Positions 7,534 through 16,784 are shown, counted from the first letter of the stretch. The stretch: DNA of 59,146 nucleotides from Angelakisella sp. (GCA_020024555.1 JAHHTQ010000011.1:1-59146), one strand, 5' to 3'. Notes: generated by a model from the letters alone, not told the origin. Numbers and translations: made by a program.

Positions 7534-9126
7534 ATGTTTTGTAATCAATGTGAGCAAACAGCAAATTGTAAAGGCTGTTCGGAAAATATGGGTGTCTGTG
7601 GTAAAAAAGAAGATACAGCGCTTCTGCAAGATAAATTGACAGGTGCCGTTATCGGTCTTGCGCGTGCAACAGAGGGCAACGAGGACTTAATTTCCGACTC
7701 TGCAAACGCAATTATCATCGAAAGCCTTTTTATCACTCTGACAAATGTTAATTTTGACAATGACAGAATAAACGAGGCGCTTAAAAAAGTAGAAATTGAA
7801 AAAAGAAAAATTATTCCGAATTGTTTTACTTGCACATCTTGTTGTGGCAAAAACAATGACTATGATATGAATAAGCTATGGAATGAGCCTAACGAAGATA
7901 TTAAAAGTTTAAAATCATTAATTCTTTTCGGGCTTCGTGGCATAGCCGCCTATGCTTATCATGCGGCTGTACTTGGCTACCACAGTGATGAAGTATATAA
8001 ATTCATATATAAAGCGCTTGTAATAATAGGTATGGACAGTTGTTCAACAGACAGATTACTCGAAATTGCGCTGGAAGCCGGAAAAGTAAACCTAATTTGT
8101 ATGGAATTACTCGACAGAGCAAACACAGAAACTTATGGTCACCCTGTGCCTACCGAAGTTACAATGACAATAGAAAAAGGTCCGTTTATTGTCATTACAG
8201 GTCACGATTTATATGATTTAAAGAGACTTTTGGAACAGACAGAGGGCAAAGGAATTAACATATATACCCATGGCGAAATGCTTTCGGGTCACGCTTATCC
8301 TGAACTTAAAAAATATGCGCACCTTAAAGGAAACTTTGGTACGGCTTGGCAAAATCAACAAAAAGAATTTGCCAATATCCCAGCTCCTATCCTATATACT
8401 TCTAACTGCTTAATGCCACCGAAAGACAGCTATGCCGATAGAGTATTTACAACAGAAGTTGTCGCTTTTCCCGATATTATACATATTAATGAAAACAAAG
8501 ATTTTACTCCTATCATAAATAAAGCATTAGAGCTTGGCGGATACAACGAAGACGTAACAATGACAGGAATAAACGGCGGCAGCAAAGTGCTTACAGGCTT
8601 TGGCAGGAATACGGTACTGAATGTTGCCGATACTGTTGTAAATGCTGTTAAAACCGGCGCAATAAAGCACTTTTTCCTTGTAGGTGGTTGTGACGGCGCA
8701 AGAGCCGGAAGAAATTACTATACAGAATTTGTTAAACAGACACCAAAAGACACAGTAATACTGACTCTTGCTTGCGGTAAATACCGCTTTAATGACTTGG
8801 ATTTAGGCAATATAGGAAGTCTTCCACGTTTAATGGATATCGGACAATGTAACGATACATACTCTGCTATACAAATCGCGCTCGCTTTGGCAAAGGTTTT
8901 TGACTGCGATGTAAACGAACTTCCGCTAAGTATGATACTGTCGTGGTACGAACAAAAAGCGGTATGCGTACTCCTTACATTGCTATATCTGGGCATAAAA
9001 AACATTAAACTCGGCCCTACTCTGCCCGCATTTATATCCCCCAACGTGCTTAATATTTTGGTTAATAACTATGGGATTGCACCAATTACAACTCCCGATG
9101 GAGATTTAAAATCAATTCTTGGATAA
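7534..9126 (+). CDS. hcp: Hybrid cluster protein
   Basis: A 530-aa hybrid cluster protein, formerly hydroxylamine reductase, now mainly regarded as an NO reductase in anaerobes. N-terminal cluster Cys are at residues 3, 6, 15 and 22 (MFCNQCEQTANCKGCSENMG), close to the class I CX2CX8CX5C pattern but with one extra residue in the last gap. Hybrid-cluster ligands are visible in GHDLYDL (His), THGEMLSGH (Glu), TSNCLMPP, VGGCDGAR, LTLACGKYR and IGQCNDTYS (Cys), and in SWYEQKAV (Glu, Lys). Full length for the family. An additional CFTCTSCCGK cluster lies near residue 95. Confidence 0.95.
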   Translation: MFCNQCEQTANCKGCSENMGVCGKKEDTALLQDKLTGAVIGLARATEGNEDLISDSANAIIIESLFITLTNVNFDNDRINEALKKVEIEKRKIIPNCFTCTSCCGKNNDYDMNKLWNEPNEDIKSLKSLILFGLRGIAAYAYHAAVLGYHSDEVYKFIYKALVIIGMDSCSTDRLLEIALEAGKVNLICMELLDRANTETYGHPVPTEVTMTIEKGPFIVITGHDLYDLKRLLEQTEGKGINIYTHGEMLSGHAYPELKKYAHLKGNFGTAWQNQQKEFANIPAPILYTSNCLMPPKDSYADRVFTTEVVAFPDIIHINENKDFTPIINKALELGGYNEDVTMTGINGGSKVLTGFGRNTVLNVADTVVNAVKTGAIKHFFLVGGCDGARAGRNYYTEFVKQTPKDTVILTLACGKYRFNDLDLGNIGSLPRLMDIGQCNDTYSAIQIALALAKVFDCDVNELPLSMILSWYEQKAVCVLLTLLYLGIKNIKLGPTLPAFISPNVLNILVNNYGIAPITTPDGDLKSILG

Positions 9127-9133
9127 TATAGGA

Positions 9134-9171
9134 AAGGCATAGGACTAAACATATCATTTAGCCTATGCCTT
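9134..9171. terminator. Terminator after hcp
   Basis: AAGGCATAGG (9134-9143) pairs with CCTATGCCTT (9162-9171), with an additional CTAAA/TTTAG pair inside. TTAATTATTT follows. It lies between the converging hcp and TSUP genes. Confidence 0.8.
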
Positions 9172-9195
9172 AATTATTTATTCACTTATATTTAC

Positions 9196-9957
9196 TTAAA
9201 ATGCAACAACCACATTATATATATTTAACAAAATTAGGAAAACAAGCAATATTGCAAAAAACTTATCTGTCATTTTGTCGTCCATTTTCGAGGCAATCAT
9301 TGAACCTATGATTGAACCCACAACACCACCTATACACATAATAACAAGTGTAAACATATCAACCTCAGGAACGGAGTGTGTCGCAAATGTTGTTACAAGG
9401 CTTGTAAATTGCGAAAATAAGATAACAAACAGAGAGTTTCTCGCTGTTTCTTTGGCAGACATTGAGAAGAAGAATGACAGAACCACAATATTAATAGGGC
9501 CACCGCCAATGCCCAAGAATGATGAGCTGACACCAAGCACAAGACCTATTATTGTACATATTACGAAATTCCTTGTATGTAAAGTTTTTATGCTTGATTT
9601 TTTAACAAGATACAGCATTACCAAAAGATTGATTATAAGTAATATTATAGATTGTACAAGTTTAACATTACCTGTAAATGCCGAGAACAGCACCTTACCG
9701 TAATATCCGCCTATACACGCTCCAAGCGCTAACCATAAAGTTGTTTTGTAATTCAGCTTTATAGGACTTTTTAGGTTGCGTATGTATGAAGAAACCGCCA
9801 TTGAAAGAACTGTACAGCCCGACATAAAGTTTATTATGTTAGGAGAAAGTCCCGAAATTGCGTCCATTACCGGCTTAATAATTATTCCGCCACCGATACC
9901 GCTTATGCTACCTATTGTCGATGCAATAATGGCAATCAAAAAACTTATAATACTCAT
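9196..9957 (-). CDS. TSUP (TauE/SafE) family permease
   Basis: A 253-aa membrane protein with about seven to eight hydrophobic segments and the two family hallmarks, SISGIGGGIIIKP near the N-terminus and SSSFLGIGGGPINIVV in the second half, one per internal repeat. TSUP proteins move sulfite, sulfonates or other organic anions across the membrane. The frame opens 7 codons earlier with GTG, but that codon sits on the SD itself (gtgAGGAG), so ATG 9957 is preferred. Its divergent neighbour is cbiK; with Hcp nearby, a role in anion or sulfite detoxification is possible but not shown. Confidence 0.85.
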   Translation of the reverse strand: MSIISFLIAIIASTIGSISGIGGGIIIKPVMDAISGLSPNIINFMSGCTVLSMAVSSYIRNLKSPIKLNYKTTLWLALGACIGGYYGKVLFSAFTGNVKLVQSIILLIINLLVMLYLVKKSSIKTLHTRNFVICTIIGLVLGVSSSFLGIGGGPINIVVLSFFFSMSAKETARNSLFVILFSQFTSLVTTFATHSVPEVDMFTLVIMCIGGVVGSIIGSMIASKMDDKMTDKFFAILLVFLILLNIYNVVVAF

Positions 9958-10059
9958 CTTTAATATAAAACTCCTCACTTAAAAAATTCTGCTTAAATAT
10001 ATTGCTATATTCAAAATCAACAATTTTTAATATAGCACGAAACAAAAATATAGTCAACC

Positions 10060-10148
10060 ATTGTCAAATAAAAGTATGACAATATATAAAATTAATATAT
10101 ATTATGTTGTTATAAATATTGATTTTAATATTATTTACATGATATAAT
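10060..10148. promoter_or_regulatory. Dyad and cbiK promoter
   Basis: ATTGTCA (10060-10066) and TGACAAT (10077-10083) form a perfect 7-bp dyad with a 10-bp centre, midway between the divergent TSUP and cbiK genes. For cbiK, TTGATT (10119-10124), an 18-bp spacer and TATAAT (10143-10148) make a plausible promoter. I see no riboswitch-like fold in the cbiK leader. Confidence 0.5.
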
Positions 10149-10202
10149 TTTATAAAAACTTATAGAATTATGCACAAAATCTAAACTTAGGAGAATAATA
10201 AA

Positions 10203-10976
10203 ATGAAAAACGCCATTTTAGTTGTCAGTTTTGGAACAACATATTTAGATACGCTTGAAAAAAATATTGCAGGGACAGAGAAACATATTGCGCAAGCATT
10301 TACAAATACACCTGTATATCGCGCATTTACAAGCGGAATTGTGCGTTCAAGATTAATGGGCAAATATAATATCAGCGTAGACTCTATTGATGAGGCGCTT
10401 ACCAAAATACTCGATGAGGGTTATACAGAAGTGGCCATTCAACCTACACTGATAATCCCCGGGGACGAATACGATAAACTATGCAGTATGGCAAGTAAAT
10501 TCAAAGAAAAAATAAATATCAAAATAGGTCTTCCGCTTTTGCGCGACAGTTCTGATATTGATACAATGATTGATATCTTAAAAGAAACATATCCAATAGA
10601 TAACGATAAAATACTTATACTTATGGGACATGGCACTGAGCACAAGTCGAATGATATATACATTGAAATGAATAAAAAAATGCAAGAACTCAAAAATTTC
10701 AGTATGCGTCTATGTACAGTAGAGGGCAAACCGACCTTTGAAGATATGTTATTTAATATAAAAGACATTCCGCAAAAGAAAGCTGTTGTTGCTCCGCTAA
10801 TGTTTGTTGCCGGTGACCATGCCACAAACGATATGGCAAGCGATGAACCGAATAGCTTACGTTCACTTCTCAAAGCTGCCGGTTTTACAGTAGAATGTAA
10901 AGTACAAGGACTGGGAGAGCTTGACCGTATTCGTGATATATTTGTAAAAAGAATTATGAACGCAAAATTACTATAA
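10203..10976 (+). CDS. cbiK: CbiK-type sirohydrochlorin chelatase
   Basis: A 257-aa type II chelatase that inserts a metal (cobalt for cobalamin, or iron for sirohaem) into sirohydrochlorin. Opening motif ILVVSFGTTYLDT; metal/catalytic His in LILMGHGTEHKSND and in FVAGDHATNDM. Full length for CbiK (about 260 aa) and without a signal peptide, so cytoplasmic. The gene stands alone with its own promoter and terminator; no other cobalamin or sirohaem gene is in the window, so the physiological metal cannot be told from context. RBS AGGAGAATAAT. Confidence 0.88.
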   Translation: MKNAILVVSFGTTYLDTLEKNIAGTEKHIAQAFTNTPVYRAFTSGIVRSRLMGKYNISVDSIDEALTKILDEGYTEVAIQPTLIIPGDEYDKLCSMASKFKEKINIKIGLPLLRDSSDIDTMIDILKETYPIDNDKILILMGHGTEHKSNDIYIEMNKKMQELKNFSMRLCTVEGKPTFEDMLFNIKDIPQKKAVVAPLMFVAGDHATNDMASDEPNSLRSLLKAAGFTVECKVQGLGELDRIRDIFVKRIMNAKLL

Positions 10977-10988
10977 TAAATAAAAAGC

Positions 10989-11029
10989 AAAGGCATATAG
11001 CTAAATTATAAGTTTAGTTATATGCCTTT
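10989..11029 (+). terminator. Terminator after cbiK
   Basis: A 17-bp stem (10989-11005 with 11013-11029, one G-U) around a 7-nt loop, followed by ATTTTT. The following 165 bp up to the histidine kinase stop hold no gene that I can see. Confidence 0.85.
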
Positions 11030-11195
11030 ATTTTTAGATTAATATAGATTTATTATTAAATTGACAAAGTAACAAATGTTTTACTCAAAATATTTATAAA
11101 AATCGAGTAACTTAGGCAGAGCCGAAGTCATTTTCCACAGAAAACGGAATACTTTTTGCCGTGTAGGAGTATTTTTGAAAGTGCATTTTGCCTTA

Positions 11196-12869
11196 TTATG
11201 AGAAAATTACACTTTTTTTAGGAAAAGTTATTTTTATCTCCGTACCTTTTCCTATATCACTGTCAAATTCAACTTTTGCGTTGTGAATTTTTGCGGAGTG
11301 CTTAACAATAGATAAGCCCAAACCTGTTCCGCCCACTTCTTTTGAGTGACTTTTGTCTACTCTGTAAAATCTCTCAAAAATACGTTCATGATGTTCTTTT
11401 GCTATACCTATTCCGTTATCTTTTACTGTTAAAATAACATTACTCACATTATTCTTAACAGTAATATCCACTTTTCCGCCTATTTTATTATATTTTATGG
11501 CATTATCGCAAAGATTGTAAACAATTCCTTTTACCAGTGGAAGAATACCGCTGAAAACAGCTTTTTCACCTTTGATATTAATTTCAACCTGTGAACTTTT
11601 TGCCTTGTCGGATAAACTGTTTGCCACTTCTTGCGCGAGCAAAAACAAATCCACTTCTGTTTGTTTCATATCTGTTGCGCCCTCGTCAAGATGTGAAAGC
11701 TCAATTATATCTTCTATTAACTGAATCATTCGCTTTGCCTCAGTATGTATCTTTTCCGAAAAAGCCATATAATCATCGGGCTTTACTATGCCGTTTGCCA
11801 TTAATTCCGAATATCCCGCTATCGAGTGAAGCGGGGTTTTTAATTCATGGGAAACATTCGCAGTAAATTCTCGGCGAATTTGCTCTGTTTTTTCTTTTTC
11901 CGTAACATCAAAAAACAGCAAGGCGATACCAACTATTTTTTCATTTGACATAATGGGACTTGCGTTTAGTTGATATGTACCAGTAGCAAAATCTATTATG
12001 TAATTACTTCTTATACCATTCTTACATTTTTCCAAAATTTCTTCCAAAGGCAAATTTCTGCATATCAAAAATATATTGTTTCCAATATTTGCGCTATCGA
12101 TAGCAAGAAGCTTCTCAGCCGACTTATTTATACTGATTATGTTATTTTTGGAATTAAGAATAACAAGCCCTTCATTCATACTTTCGATAACAGCTTCCAG
12201 CTCGTCTTTTTTTCTTTGTATCTTTTGCGATTGCAATTTTAGCTGTTCTTGCTGGGTATTTATTCTTCTCAATAGCTCAGATATTTCATCATAACCTTCG
12301 TTTTCGAGTGGCGCGTCTAAGTTTAAATTATTCAAAGGCGTGATAATGGATTTTGTAAGTTTTTTGGAGAGAACAACAGAAAACACAAACACCGCCAAAA
12401 GAACAATAATAATTGGTTCTGCCATATCAAAAAGAATATTAAATATTGTTTTTTGCGGAATTGATACTCTCACTATCTCTCCATCGGGAAGTCTTTCGGC
12501 ATAATACAAATATACTTTCATAAAAGTTTGCGACTTACGTTTACTATACCCAAAACCTTTTTTTATCGCATCTTTTATTTCTTGACGTTCCATATGATTT
12601 TCCATTTGGGAAATATCCTTATGTGTATCGTATAGTACTTTTCCGTCTTTTGAAATTAATGTCACACGATATTTTTCTGTATTTAAATCATTAAAAAAAT
12701 CTTTTCCGGAGATTTCTATTCCACGACTTACAAAAGCTGTATACGTTTTTAGGTGTGATGTCTCGCTTGCGGAAAAATAACCATATACTATACCAATTAA
12801 TAGGGCTATTGTAATGATTATAACCGAAACCGCAACCCCACACATTGAGCGAAAAATTCGTTTTGTCAT
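11196..12869 (-). CDS. phoR: PhoR-like sensor histidine kinase
   Basis: A 557-aa membrane kinase. TM1 at about 10-32, extracytoplasmic sensor about 33-155, TM2 about 155-175, HAMP-like linker, coiled coil (QQEQLKLQSQKIQRKKDELEA is split by the PAS start), PAS domain about 225-330, HisKA with phospho-acceptor His in NVSHELKTPLHSI, then HATPase boxes N (NLCDNAIKYN), G1 (VKDNGIGI), F (ERFYRVD) and G2 (GGTGLGLSIVKH). Located at the end of the pst operon and overlapping the response regulator by 4 bp (ATGA), it is the phosphate-limitation sensor. Confidence 0.92.
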   Translation of the reverse strand: MTKRIFRSMCGVAVSVIIITIALLIGIVYGYFSASETSHLKTYTAFVSRGIEISGKDFFNDLNTEKYRVTLISKDGKVLYDTHKDISQMENHMERQEIKDAIKKGFGYSKRKSQTFMKVYLYYAERLPDGEIVRVSIPQKTIFNILFDMAEPIIIVLLAVFVFSVVLSKKLTKSIITPLNNLNLDAPLENEGYDEISELLRRINTQQEQLKLQSQKIQRKKDELEAVIESMNEGLVILNSKNNIISINKSAEKLLAIDSANIGNNIFLICRNLPLEEILEKCKNGIRSNYIIDFATGTYQLNASPIMSNEKIVGIALLFFDVTEKEKTEQIRREFTANVSHELKTPLHSIAGYSELMANGIVKPDDYMAFSEKIHTEAKRMIQLIEDIIELSHLDEGATDMKQTEVDLFLLAQEVANSLSDKAKSSQVEINIKGEKAVFSGILPLVKGIVYNLCDNAIKYNKIGGKVDITVKNNVSNVILTVKDNGIGIAKEHHERIFERFYRVDKSHSKEVGGTGLGLSIVKHSAKIHNAKVEFDSDIGKGTEIKITFPKKSVIFS

Positions 12870-13540
12870 TTTTGGTCACCCAATTTATATCCTACGCCAC
12901 GCACTGTTTCTATATAGTCACCACAATCACCCAACTTTGTGCGTAAAGTTCCTATATGCACATCTACTGTCCGTGTTTCGCCGATATAGTCAACACCCCA
13001 TATTTTTTCAAGTAGTCTGTCACGGGTAAAAACATTACCCAAATTTTCCATAAAAAGACGAAGCAATTCATATTCTTTTAATGTAAGGACAACTTCTTTT
13101 TCATTGGCTGTTACCGAATGTTTAATACAATCTAATTTTAAATTACCGACTTTCAGGATATTTTTTTCTTCTTTTGGCTTTGTTCTGCGTAAGACAGCCT
13201 TTATGTGTGAAACCATTTCCATCATTCCAAAAGGTTTTACAAGATAGTCATCTGCTCCTGTGTCCAGTCCGATAACTTTGTCATACTCTGTGCCTTTTGC
13301 TGTTGCCATTATTACCGGAATTTCGGCAGTTATACTATCTGCGCGGAGTTTTTTGAGTATTTCTATGCCGTCTTCTCCCGGTAACATAATATCAAGCATT
13401 ATTAAACTCGGTTTTTCTTTTTGAATTGCAATCCAAAAGCTTTCGGCGCTTTCAAAACCTTTACTCTCAAAACCCGATGCGTTTAATGTATAAAGCATTA
13501 AATCTCGTATACTATTATCATCTTCAACACAGAAAATCAT
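12866..13540 (-). CDS. phoB: PhoB/PhoP-type response regulator
   Basis: A 224-aa OmpR-family regulator. Receiver domain: acidic pocket EDD at residues 5-7, phospho-acceptor Asp in LIMLDIMLPGEDG, Lys in DYLVKPFGM. The C-terminal winged helix (about 127-222) includes LTLKEYELLRLFMEN and VDVHIGTLRTKLG. It would activate the pst operon and other Pho genes on phosphorylation by the overlapping kinase. It follows phoU by 43 bp. Confidence 0.93.
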   Translation of the reverse strand: MIFCVEDDNSIRDLMLYTLNASGFESKGFESAESFWIAIQKEKPSLIMLDIMLPGEDGIEILKKLRADSITAEIPVIMATAKGTEYDKVIGLDTGADDYLVKPFGMMEMVSHIKAVLRRTKPKEEKNILKVGNLKLDCIKHSVTANEKEVVLTLKEYELLRLFMENLGNVFTRDRLLEKIWGVDYIGETRTVDVHIGTLRTKLGDCGDYIETVRGVGYKLGDQK

Positions 13541-13583
13541 TTGTATATCCTTTGTATATTATATAATATACATAACCTTTCTT

Positions 13584-14228
13584 TTATTCTACTTCTCGAT
13601 GTCCTGTTATAGAAAACAATACCCACTCGGCAATATTCGTTGAATGGTCGCCTATTCTTTCAAAATATTTTGCTATCATCAGAAGGTCAATCGTCCACTC
13701 TCCGTCCGTATTATGCATAGAAAAACGATCTATCAATTTGTTCTTGATTTCATCAAAATATCTGTCAACCACATCATCATACTCAATAACTGCTTTTGCC
13801 AAATCCACATTCTTTTTGACAAAGGCATCTATACTGTCTGTAACCATTTTTATAACAGCCAGCGCCATATCGTTAATATGAAGCGTATCGTTATCAGCCG
13901 ATATTTTTGCCGTTCTTATAATTTCCGCTATATCTGCCGATTGGTCACCTATGCGCTCCATATCGGTAATCATTTTAAGTGCGGAAGAAATGATACGTAA
14001 ATCACTTGCAACAGGTTGTTGTTGCAGTAGCAGTTTCATACAAAGAGACTCTATCTCTCTTTCCTTTTGGTCAATTTGTTCTGATATATCGGGTACTTGT
14101 TCTGCAATAGACAAATCCCCTGTATCCAGCGCCTTTACAGAAAGAGCAATAGCATTTTCGCACAAAGCTCCCATTGATATCATCTCTTTATTAAGCAAAT
14201 CCAGTTGTTGATCAAATTTTGAACGCAT
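13584..14228 (-). CDS. phoU: PhoU phosphate signalling protein
   Basis: A 214-aa all-helical protein made of two PhoU repeats, each with the metal-binding E-R-x-x-D-x-x-x-x-I signature: MERIGDQSADIAE in the first, FERIGDHSTNIAEW in the second. PhoU links the state of the Pst transporter to the kinase and keeps it off when phosphate is plentiful. Its start codon overlaps the pstB stop codon by one base (TAATG). Confidence 0.93.
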   Translation of the reverse strand: MRSKFDQQLDLLNKEMISMGALCENAIALSVKALDTGDLSIAEQVPDISEQIDQKEREIESLCMKLLLQQQPVASDLRIISSALKMITDMERIGDQSADIAEIIRTAKISADNDTLHINDMALAVIKMVTDSIDAFVKKNVDLAKAVIEYDDVVDRYFDEIKNKLIDRFSMHNTDGEWTIDLLMIAKYFERIGDHSTNIAEWVLFSITGHREVE

Positions 14229-14983
14229 TATCCAAACCTCCCTGTAATATAGTCTTCTGTTCTCTTATCTCTCGGATACGAGAACATTTCTTCCGTTTTT
14301 GAAAACTCAATTAAATCTCCAAGCAAGAAAAACGCAGTATAATCGGATATTCTGACTGCCTGTTGCATATTGTGGGTTACCATAACTATTGTATATTTCT
14401 TTTTAAGTTCACTTGCAAGGTCTTCTATCTTTGAAGTTGAAATGGGGTCAAGCGCTGATGTCGGTTCGTCCATTAAGATAACCTGTGGCTCTACCGCCAA
14501 CGCTCTCGCTATACAAAGTCTCTGTTGCTGTCCACCGGAAAGCCCCAGCGCATTCTTTTTCAGTCTGTCCTTTACTTCGTCCCATATTGCGGCGGCTTTT
14601 AAGGATTTTTCCACTATTTCGTCAAGTTTAGCCTTTGCGGTAATACCATGGGTTCTCGGACCATAGGCTATATTATCATAAATACTCATTGGGAAAGGGT
14701 TCGGCTTTTGAAAAACCATACCGATATTTTTTCTAAGTTCATTGACATCTACATCTTTACTAAAAATGTCCTGTTCATTATAACATATTTCTCCCGATAT
14801 TTTAACCCCTGTAATCAAATCATTCATTCTGTTTAATGTTTTTAAAAAAGTAGACTTTCCGCAACCTGATGGTCCGATAAGGGCAGTTATTTTATTTTCG
14901 GGAATATCGATATTTATATCTTTTAGCGCCTGGTGTTCACCATACCACAGGCATAAATCTTTTACCGTAATTATATTATTCAT
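14228..14983 (-). CDS. pstB: Phosphate ABC transporter ATPase
   Basis: A 251-aa ABC ATPase: Walker A GPSGCGKSTFLK, Q-loop VFQKPNPFPMSIYDN (typical of PstB), signature LSGGQQQRL, Walker B VILMDEPTSALDP, H-loop VTHNMQQA. It energises phosphate import through PstCA. Start overlaps the pstA stop by 4 bp. Confidence 0.96.
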   Translation of the reverse strand: MNNIITVKDLCLWYGEHQALKDINIDIPENKITALIGPSGCGKSTFLKTLNRMNDLITGVKISGEICYNEQDIFSKDVDVNELRKNIGMVFQKPNPFPMSIYDNIAYGPRTHGITAKAKLDEIVEKSLKAAAIWDEVKDRLKKNALGLSGGQQQRLCIARALAVEPQVILMDEPTSALDPISTSKIEDLASELKKKYTIVMVTHNMQQAVRISDYTAFFLLGDLIEFSKTEEMFSYPRDKRTEDYITGRFG

Positions 14984-15840
14984 ATTTTTCTCCTTTTCTT
15001 GTAGCTTTTGCTAACAGCATTTGCGGTAAAGTTGATTATTAATGTCAAAATCATTAATATAGCGGCTATTGCAAAGGCAACCTCAAACTCGCCTCTCTCT
15101 TTTGCATAAACGTAAAGCGCTACCGTAAGGGTTGAACCGGAGGTTGTAAGCCCTTTGAAAAATCCGTTTACCACGTGCGCAAAACCGGCTGTAAATAACA
15201 GCGCGGCAGATTCTCCCACGATTCTGCCTATTGATAATATACAACCTGTTATTACTCCGTCGACACAGCCCGGAAGAACAACAGTCCTGATAACTCTCCA
15301 TTTGCCTGCCCCCAAACCGAACGCGCCTTCGCGATAACTTTGCGGAACAGTTTTAAGACTTTCCTGAGTAGTTCTCATTACCGTTGGTAAATTCATTATA
15401 ACAAGGGTTAATGCGCCGGCTATAAGAGAGGTTTCAAATTTCATAAATTCGCAAAAAAACAACATTCCCACCAGTCCATATATAATAGACGGAACACCGG
15501 AAAGAGTTTCTGCGGCATATTCTATTATAGCTACAAGCTTTTTATTTTTGGCATATTCTGTAAGATATATTGCCGCTCCTACACCCAGAGGAATAACAAT
15601 AATTATTGTTGCTATTACTATGTAAATTGTATTCAAAATATCCGGTAAAATACCTATTTTATCTGTTAAATAACTGGGCTTACTTGAAATTAAATTCCAA
15701 GTTATATGCGGTATTCCATTTATCATCACGTATCCGATTAAAAATACAACAAGCGACGCTGTTATCGCTACCGATAACCACATAAGTAATTTGAATGTAA
15801 AAATATAAGCTTTTCTCTTGTTTGATATATTCCTGTTCAT
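14980..15840 (-). CDS. pstA: Phosphate ABC transporter permease PstA
   Basis: A 286-aa inner-membrane permease with about six TM segments. The EAA coupling loop is SYREGAFGLGAGKWRVI, preceded by SGVPSIIYGLVG, the motif shared by PstA and PstC. A strong SD (AAGGAGGGG) precedes ATG 15840, and the gene starts 3 bp after the pstC stop. Confidence 0.95.
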   Translation of the reverse strand: MNRNISNKRKAYIFTFKLLMWLSVAITASLVVFLIGYVMINGIPHITWNLISSKPSYLTDKIGILPDILNTIYIVIATIIIVIPLGVGAAIYLTEYAKNKKLVAIIEYAAETLSGVPSIIYGLVGMLFFCEFMKFETSLIAGALTLVIMNLPTVMRTTQESLKTVPQSYREGAFGLGAGKWRVIRTVVLPGCVDGVITGCILSIGRIVGESAALLFTAGFAHVVNGFFKGLTTSGSTLTVALYVYAKERGEFEVAFAIAAILMILTLIINFTANAVSKSYKKRRKI

Positions 15841-15843
15841 TAA

Positions 15844-16710
15844 TCACCCCTCCTTGTTGCCTTTTAAAAAGAAATTAAGAGTTGCATTGATAAGCATAAT
15901 AAAGAGAAACAACACCAATGCAATAGAAAAAAGAGCCTGTCTTTGCAGACCGCTTGAATATGCCATTTCACTGGATACCGCCGTTGTCAAAAATCTTACG
16001 CTTTCAAAAATTGACGGCATATTCGGAACATTACCGGATACCATCATAACCGCCATGGCTTCACCGATAGCACGACCGACACCGAGCACCACAGCCGCAG
16101 CTATACCGCTCTTTGCCGCAGGTACAGAAATTCTGAAATACGTTTCAATAGGCGTAGCTCCAAGCGCAAGTGACGCGTCTTCGTATTCTTTCGGAACAGC
16201 TTCCAGCGCAGTCATCGACACCTTTATAATTGATGGGAGTATCATTATTGCAAGGATTATAATAGACGAAAACAAACTTGCGCCATCAGGAATGTTAAAA
16301 AACTTTCTGACACCCGGCACAAGTATAAGCATACCAACCAAACCATAGACAACCGATGGAATACCCGCAAGCAAACCTACTGCTTCTTCCATTATTGCTT
16401 TAAACCTTGGGCGCGCTATTTTGGCAAGATATACCGAACACAGAAAACCTATGGGAACACCCAAAACTATCGCTCCCGCTGTTCCGTAAATACTTGTTAA
16501 CATAAAAGGCAATATTCCGTATTTAGGATTTTCTGATGTAGACTCCCACACTTTACCAAACATAAAATTAAAAAATCCTATTTCTCTAATTGCAGGCACT
16601 CCCGATACTACAAGATAGCCTGTAATCAAAAGTACAAAGCCAACTGTAACCAGTCCCAAAACAAGAAAAATACCATATATTATGTTTTCCAATAATTGTT
16701 TCTTTTTCAT
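15844..16710 (-). CDS. pstC: Phosphate ABC transporter permease PstC
   Basis: A 288-aa permease starting MKKKQLLENII, chosen over an upstream in-frame ATG because GGAAAGG precedes it at proper spacing and because the upstream codons run into the intercistronic hairpin. It has six TM segments, a large first periplasmic loop typical of PstC, SGVPSVVYGLVG-type motif (LLAGIPSVVYGLVG) and the EAA loop EYEDASLALGATPIETY. Confidence 0.94.
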   Translation of the reverse strand: MKKKQLLENIIYGIFLVLGLVTVGFVLLITGYLVVSGVPAIREIGFFNFMFGKVWESTSENPKYGILPFMLTSIYGTAGAIVLGVPIGFLCSVYLAKIARPRFKAIMEEAVGLLAGIPSVVYGLVGMLILVPGVRKFFNIPDGASLFSSIIILAIMILPSIIKVSMTALEAVPKEYEDASLALGATPIETYFRISVPAAKSGIAAAVVLGVGRAIGEAMAVMMVSGNVPNMPSIFESVRFLTTAVSSEMAYSSGLQRQALFSIALVLFLFIMLINATLNFFLKGNKEG

Positions 16711-16729
16711 TATTTTACCTTTCCACTGA

Positions 16730-16767
16730 CACATAGCAACAATTCATAACCGAATTGTTGCTATGTG
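16730..16767 (-). promoter_or_regulatory. pstS-pstC intercistronic stem-loop
   Basis: A perfect 16-bp stem (16730-16745 with 16752-16767) and a 6-nt loop lie 17 bp after the pstS stop. In the direction of transcription there is no T-tract after it, so it looks like an mRNA-stabilising or partial-attenuation element that lets pstS be made in excess of pstCAB, rather than a full terminator. Confidence 0.65.
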
Positions 16768-16784
16768 TTTTTTATGTTTAATTA

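Noticed and set aside
9979..10202. Cobalamin riboswitch in the cbiK leader
   Set aside because: No B12-box-like sequence or multi-stem fold is visible; only a plain promoter and SD.
10439..10996. 185-aa minus-strand frame opposite cbiK
   Set aside because: Antisense to a gene with full chelatase motifs, low-complexity Ser/Ile-rich translation, and no ribosome binding site.
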